Shown: piece by piece, positions 60,330 through 64,000 of the stretch | Layout of the letters: every line of letters starts with the position of its first letter | Position numbering within the stretch: position 1 is the stretch's first letter | NCBI RefSeq assembly: GCF_902489635.1 | Contig: NZ_CABUAN010000004.1 | Span: 1-64,000, forward strand | DNA length: 64,000 bases | DNA from: an uncultured Porphyromonas sp. | GTDB taxonomy: Bacteria > Bacteroidota > Bacteroidia > Bacteroidales > Porphyromonadaceae | Reading direction: 5' to 3' | Program-made: the position numbers and the translations under genes | Notes under the pieces: generated by a model | Databases searched by the model: none | What the model was told of the DNA's origin: nothing | The model's input: only the letters and a program-made list of their open reading frames with translations

Positions 60330-63146
60330 ATGAACCCATATAAGACCTCTACCCCCTACTTGAGGAATTGTCTACTCTTCGCTCTACTGCTACTCTCTGG
60401 AGTGACGCAAGTAGTGCTACCAGCACCCCGCACGGAACAAGTCGCTAGGCTAATCGCTGAGAGCTTTTTTGCTACATCTCCCCAACCCTTAAGGAGCTTC
60501 AGCTCCTCTCAGACAATCAGCTTAGAGCTTGCAGAGCCTCGTGTAGCCACTAAAGAGAGGACAAGTTATAGTACGACAGATCTAGTCTCTAGTCATTACT
60601 ACTATATTTACAACAGAGGAGCGCAGGGAGGATTTGTCATCATCTCTGGTGATGATCGCTACCCTGAGCTCATAGGGTATGCCTACGAGGGGCATATCAG
60701 TGGGGAGGACATGCCAGAGAGCTTGCGTAGCTTCCTAAGAGCTTGTCAAGAGACGATGGATGCAGCTGATGCAGATCCATTGCTAGCCAAAGAGCTACGA
60801 GCCGAGGTAACAACCCTTAGGGAGGCTAAGAGCGAAGTGGCACCCCTCTTAGGAGATATCTGCTGGGATCAAGGCGCCCCTTGGAATGATCAGACCCCGC
60901 GACATCAAGGGTCTACGACTGCTGTAGGCTGTGTGGCGACGGCTTACACTCAAGTTATGAGGTACTGGAAGTGGCCCGACAGAGGCGTGGGGACACACAC
61001 CTATACTTATGGCTACGACTATGAAGACAATGAGGGTAATTGGCGTGTTGCCTATAACACCCTGACGGCAAATTTTGATAAGGAGTATCGCTGGGACTTG
61101 ATGCCCGCTAGAGCCTCCGTGTATGCTTCGGCTGAAGAGCGCAACGCTTTGAGCACGCTAGCCTCTGATGCTGGCATCGCAGTGGACATGATGTATGGTG
61201 ATGAGAGTGGTACGCATACCCCCCTTGTGATACGAGCTCTGCGAGATCACTTTCGCTACAAGCAAGACCTATACATGCCTAAGCGGAGGGACTATACGGC
61301 TCAGGACTGGAGCGACCTCCTCAAGGTAGAGCTCTCACAGGATAGACCTATCGTTTACGAAGGTGGAGGCTTTGGCGGTCTTCACTGCTTCGTCTGTGAT
61401 GGCTATGATACGAGAGGGTTCTTCCACTTCAACTGGGGATGGTCTGGACGTGGCAACGGATACTTCAACTTGAACTACCTTACCCCCAATACCACTGGTA
61501 TCGGAGGTGGTGCTGGTGGTGGATATAGTCAGGGTCAAGGTGCTATAATCGGTATAGAGCCAGACCGTGAGGGTACGTCGACACCCGTCTATAATGCGTG
61601 GCTCGGGACGGTCGTGTTTGAGGCAGAGGTCTCTGGGGGTAAGAGCATCACGCTAGAGAGTGCCTCCTTTACCTCTCGTCTCGAAGATGCCCCAGCTTAC
61701 CAGGGTCGAGTAGCTATAGGCATTGTCTCTTTACAAACACAGGAGATCATTCCAATAGTAGAGCAGGTGGAGCCATTTAATGCTGACCTCTACCTGATGG
61801 AGGCAAAATTTACCCTAACCAAGCCTCTAGACCTAACGAAATACATCTCCGAGGGAGACTACATACTCTGCCCCATACATGAGGTGCAAGACGGTAAGGG
61901 AGGCACCTACTGGAGAGCTAACTCCATACTCTATGAGGGCGATCAAAACCGCTTTGCCGTCTATCATATATCACACGCTACTGATGGCAACTACATAGTA
62001 GCTCGTGACTACTTGCGTGCCCTTTGGGACCTTGAGCTACTACCTAATGATCTTAAGCTCATAGCCTCTAGTAATACGCAAGCAACTGTCACACTGCAGC
62101 TACACAATCGCGGATCGAAGGAGTACACCAATAGGCTCTTCGTGCGTGGTAGACCTAAGGGCTCTCAGGAGGAGACAGCCTGGCGACAGCTGAGTGATGA
62201 TATGACCACGGTAGAGACGGGCAAGACAGGTAGCTACACCTTTAAGCTAAAAGACAATAAAGGTCTCTTTTCAGCAAAGGAGATCGAGCTTCAAGTCGCT
62301 TACTATGACATACATGGCTCTCTAGACTACCTTCAGACTGCCACATACCTTGTTTCTGTCAGAGCCGACTACCAAGCTGGTGCAGACATGCCCCCAGTGT
62401 TGGTACCCACCACTCCTAGATATGATGTACTTGTAGCTAAGATAGGATCAGGCATGGTCAAGGTCTCTAATACAGACAGCCCTGATGCCGTAGACCTCTC
62501 GAAAGTTCCTGAAGGAACGACTCTGCTTGTCGAGGCTACACCTAGTGATGGCACCTCTCTCACGGCACTCACAGCAGATGGTGTAGACATACTTAAGGAG
62601 AAGCGTTTTACCGTGCGTCAGAATAGTCTGATTGTGGCGACCTTTGGCACCTCCTCTCCCAAGCCTCTTTACAAAGTGTCTGTACGCTGTACGCCTGCAG
62701 AGGGTGGCACGGTAGAGCTCTTAGGGGCTAAGGATCTGGAGAAAGTCCCAGAGGGTACAACGCTACAAGTAGTAGTCACCCCCGCAGAGCACTTTGAGCT
62801 AGACGCTCTTACTGCAAATGAGAACGACATCCTCACCTCTAAGCAGTTTGTCGTCATGAGCGATACAGAGGTGCATGCCTCCTTTATAGACCATACGGGA
62901 GTAGCGCATATTGACCCTAAGCAGCAGAGCATTTATCCCAATCCCGCGACAGATCACATTACGATTTGTACGGCTGAGGGGAATACTATCGAGCTTTTCT
63001 CCAGTGATGGGCTACTCGTAGCTACTACTCAGGCTACTCGACATGAGACCACCATCACTGTCGCACAGCTCCCCGCAGGACGCTATATAGTTCGCATCAC
63101 CCCACTAGAGGGTGTGCCTAGCTTGTATCCACTTATCATACAATAA
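60330..63146 (+). CDS. C10 family (streptopain-like) cysteine protease with T9SS C-terminal domain
   Basis: A 938-residue secreted protease. The start at 60330 gives a signal peptide; the in-frame start at 60300 adds ten residues without need. A propeptide precedes the peptidase domain. The catalytic Cys is residue 201 in AVGCVATAYTQVMRYW and the catalytic His is residue 352 in GGLHCFVCDGY, followed by the family's FNWGWSGRGNGYF. Two repeats of about 75 residues begin near 697 and 781 (KVPEGTTL is shared). Residues 861-938 form the sorting domain (SIYPNPATDHITI, LPAGRYIVRITP). Relatives include P. gingivalis PrtT and Prevotella interpain. Confidence 0.93.
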   Translation: MNPYKTSTPYLRNCLLFALLLLSGVTQVVLPAPRTEQVARLIAESFFATSPQPLRSFSSSQTISLELAEPRVATKERTSYSTTDLVSSHYYYIYNRGAQGGFVIISGDDRYPELIGYAYEGHISGEDMPESLRSFLRACQETMDAADADPLLAKELRAEVTTLREAKSEVAPLLGDICWDQGAPWNDQTPRHQGSTTAVGCVATAYTQVMRYWKWPDRGVGTHTYTYGYDYEDNEGNWRVAYNTLTANFDKEYRWDLMPARASVYASAEERNALSTLASDAGIAVDMMYGDESGTHTPLVIRALRDHFRYKQDLYMPKRRDYTAQDWSDLLKVELSQDRPIVYEGGGFGGLHCFVCDGYDTRGFFHFNWGWSGRGNGYFNLNYLTPNTTGIGGGAGGGYSQGQGAIIGIEPDREGTSTPVYNAWLGTVVFEAEVSGGKSITLESASFTSRLEDAPAYQGRVAIGIVSLQTQEIIPIVEQVEPFNADLYLMEAKFTLTKPLDLTKYISEGDYILCPIHEVQDGKGGTYWRANSILYEGDQNRFAVYHISHATDGNYIVARDYLRALWDLELLPNDLKLIASSNTQATVTLQLHNRGSKEYTNRLFVRGRPKGSQEETAWRQLSDDMTTVETGKTGSYTFKLKDNKGLFSAKEIELQVAYYDIHGSLDYLQTATYLVSVRADYQAGADMPPVLVPTTPRYDVLVAKIGSGMVKVSNTDSPDAVDLSKVPEGTTLLVEATPSDGTSLTALTADGVDILKEKRFTVRQNSLIVATFGTSSPKPLYKVSVRCTPAEGGTVELLGAKDLEKVPEGTTLQVVVTPAEHFELDALTANENDILTSKQFVVMSDTEVHASFIDHTGVAHIDPKQQSIYPNPATDHITICTAEGNTIELFSSDGLLVATTQATRHETTITVAQLPAGRYIVRITPLEGVPSLYPLIIQ

Positions 63147-63410
63147 CCCTGTCTTGTGAGTCGCTAAGCTCTCTTAGTGCGACTCGCTGATGCGGAGCAA
63201 GCAAATAAGCAAACCGTCGGGACGAATCTCGTATTCGTCTCGACGGTTTACACATAAGACGTAGTCACTGGTCGTCACAGACGTACCAGCGACTACGAAT
63301 TGTCTTTATAGCTATGCTCATTCTAGCTTTTATCGGACAGCAGTTATAACGTAACTCTCAGACCTGCTTCCCCACTCCACCCAAATAGGGAACCAGCTAA
63401 CGGCCAACAG
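63147..63410. other. Intergenic hairpins and repeated segment before the CbiA-like gene
   Basis: There is a stem AAACCGTCGGGACGAAT (63211) with ATTCGTCTCGACGGTTT (63233), one mismatch, and a second GTAGTCACTGGT (63261) with ACCAGCGACTAC (63285), one mismatch; either may end transcription from the convergent genes. At 63358-63388 the 31-base segment also found at 55373-55403 occurs with two differences, followed by CAGCTAACGGCCAACAGC. Confidence 0.6.
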
Positions 63411-64000
63411 CTACAATAGCTGGGCCAAGAGCTCCTCGGTAAGGGCTAAGTGCGTATAGGTGGCGTAGCAACGGCCCGTGTGCCACAGCGCGGTTGCTAC
63501 GGGATCACCCCACGCATTGTACTGCTGCGCTGTCGAGGGTAGCGGATCGATGATGCGGGAGTAGTGAAACTCGTGTCCACGCACTGCCACACCCGCTATC
63601 TCGAGCTGGCGGTAGCCAAGCGCTAGCCCGCGCTGCTGCATCGTGGCGGTCTGCTGTAGCGCACCCACGAGCGGATAGCTTGTTCCCTTCTCGTCGACGA
63701 TTGCCTCGCAGAGGAGGAGCATGCCCCCGCCCTCGGCAAGCATCGCACCGCCCCCACGAATGTAGTCGCGGAGGCTGTCGAGCATTGACTTATTGGCGGA
63801 CAACTGCTCCAGATGTAGCTCGGGATAGCCCCCTGGGAAATAGACGAAGTCACTCGGTGGCAGTGAGCTGTCTGAGAGCGGGCTGAAGTAAGTCACCTCG
63901 CCCCACTGCTCTAGCTGGCGCACATTCTCCTGATAGAGGAAGTTGAAAGCGTCGTCACGAGCCACGGCTATACGACGAGGAGCTGACGAAGAGTGCTTTT
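63411..64000 (-). CDS. cbiA: Cobyrinic acid a,c-diamide synthase (CbiA/CobB), C-terminal part; runs off the window
   Basis: The - strand frame is open to the window edge. The 196 visible residues begin within the RIAVARDDAFNFLYQENV block that opens the glutamine amidotransferase domain of CbiA/CobB, followed by VYFPGGYPELHLEQL and GHEFHYSRI. This enzyme amidates the a and c side chains of cobyrinic acid. The nucleophile motif normally written ECGG reads EGGG here (codon 63729-63731 is GGC), so the catalytic Cys seems absent, although the conserved His block is kept. The N-terminal ATP-binding domain lies outside the window. Confidence 0.85.
   Translation of the reverse strand, partial: KHSSSAPRRIAVARDDAFNFLYQENVRQLEQWGEVTYFSPLSDSSLPPSDFVYFPGGYPELHLEQLSANKSMLDSLRDYIRGGGAMLAEGGGMLLLCEAIVDEKGTSYPLVGALQQTATMQQRGLALGYRQLEIAGVAVRGHEFHYSRIIDPLPSTAQQYNAWGDPVATALWHTGRCYATYTHLALTEELLAQLL

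Overview
The window looks like chromosomal DNA from a Porphyromonas-type member of the Bacteroidota. Supporting signs are the recurring Bacteroidota promoter element TAnnTTTG (often with TTG about 19-21 bases upstream), SusC/RagA-style TonB receptors beside lipoproteins, type IX secretion (T9SS) C-terminal domains, a C10 (streptopain-like) protease, glycine-lipid acyltransferases and a CbiK-like haem chelatase lipoprotein beside a TonB receptor, as in P. gingivalis IhtAB. The genus is an inference from gene content; no species is claimed.

Layout. 1-6.4 kb is a dense housekeeping block on the + strand: ftsX, a DUF3098 gene, uppP, truB, queA, folK, mnmE and a YgbA-family gene. 6.4-8.1 kb holds a palindrome cluster, a methyltransferase and a TetR regulator. 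8.2-11.8 kb is a TonB receptor with a DUF4374 lipoprotein. 11.9-13.7 kb is a Na/Pi cotransporter on the - strand. 14-17 kb has a nucleoside kinase, a SUI1-like factor, an SpoU methylase, a small winged-helix protein and tRNA-Leu(UAG). 17.1-20.5 kb carries an intergenic repeat element, the glsA-glsB glycine-lipid pair, yraN and a lipoprotein, followed by a MITE with a clear target duplication. 20.7-25.1 kb (- strand) has pdxB, kbl, a DUF5606 gene and a Big2 lipoprotein. 25.3-34.5 kb has glyA, a class I fumarase, dnaA, a hexapeptide acetyltransferase, a thioesterase and valS.

34.6-51.2 kb is a long - strand stretch. Its core is a cobalamin-riboswitch operon of eight genes: an exported CbiK, a TonB receptor, a DUF4374 lipoprotein, a PepSY membrane protein, CobJ-CbiC, CbiE-CbiT, CbiG-CobM and CobI. 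Next to it, under its own promoter, lies a second pair: an IhtA-like TonB receptor and an IhtB-like chelatase lipoprotein. The DUF4374/TonB/PepSY triplet resembles the XusABC siderophore system of Bacteroides, but here it sits under B12 control, so it may import cobalt, corrinoid or another metal complex. A CbiA/CobB gene enters at the right edge.

51.4-63.1 kb is a surface and secreted cargo region: two tandemly duplicated Big2 lipoproteins, a BspA-like leucine-rich repeat protein, an unrecognised secreted protein, a GLUG-repeat protein and a C10 protease with a T9SS domain.

Scattered between genes is a family of modular palindromic elements (CCACGTGG arrays flanking TTCGGAGGAA units). At least three clear copies and several degenerate ones are visible, none inside a gene. 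They are the most unusual non-coding signal in the window.
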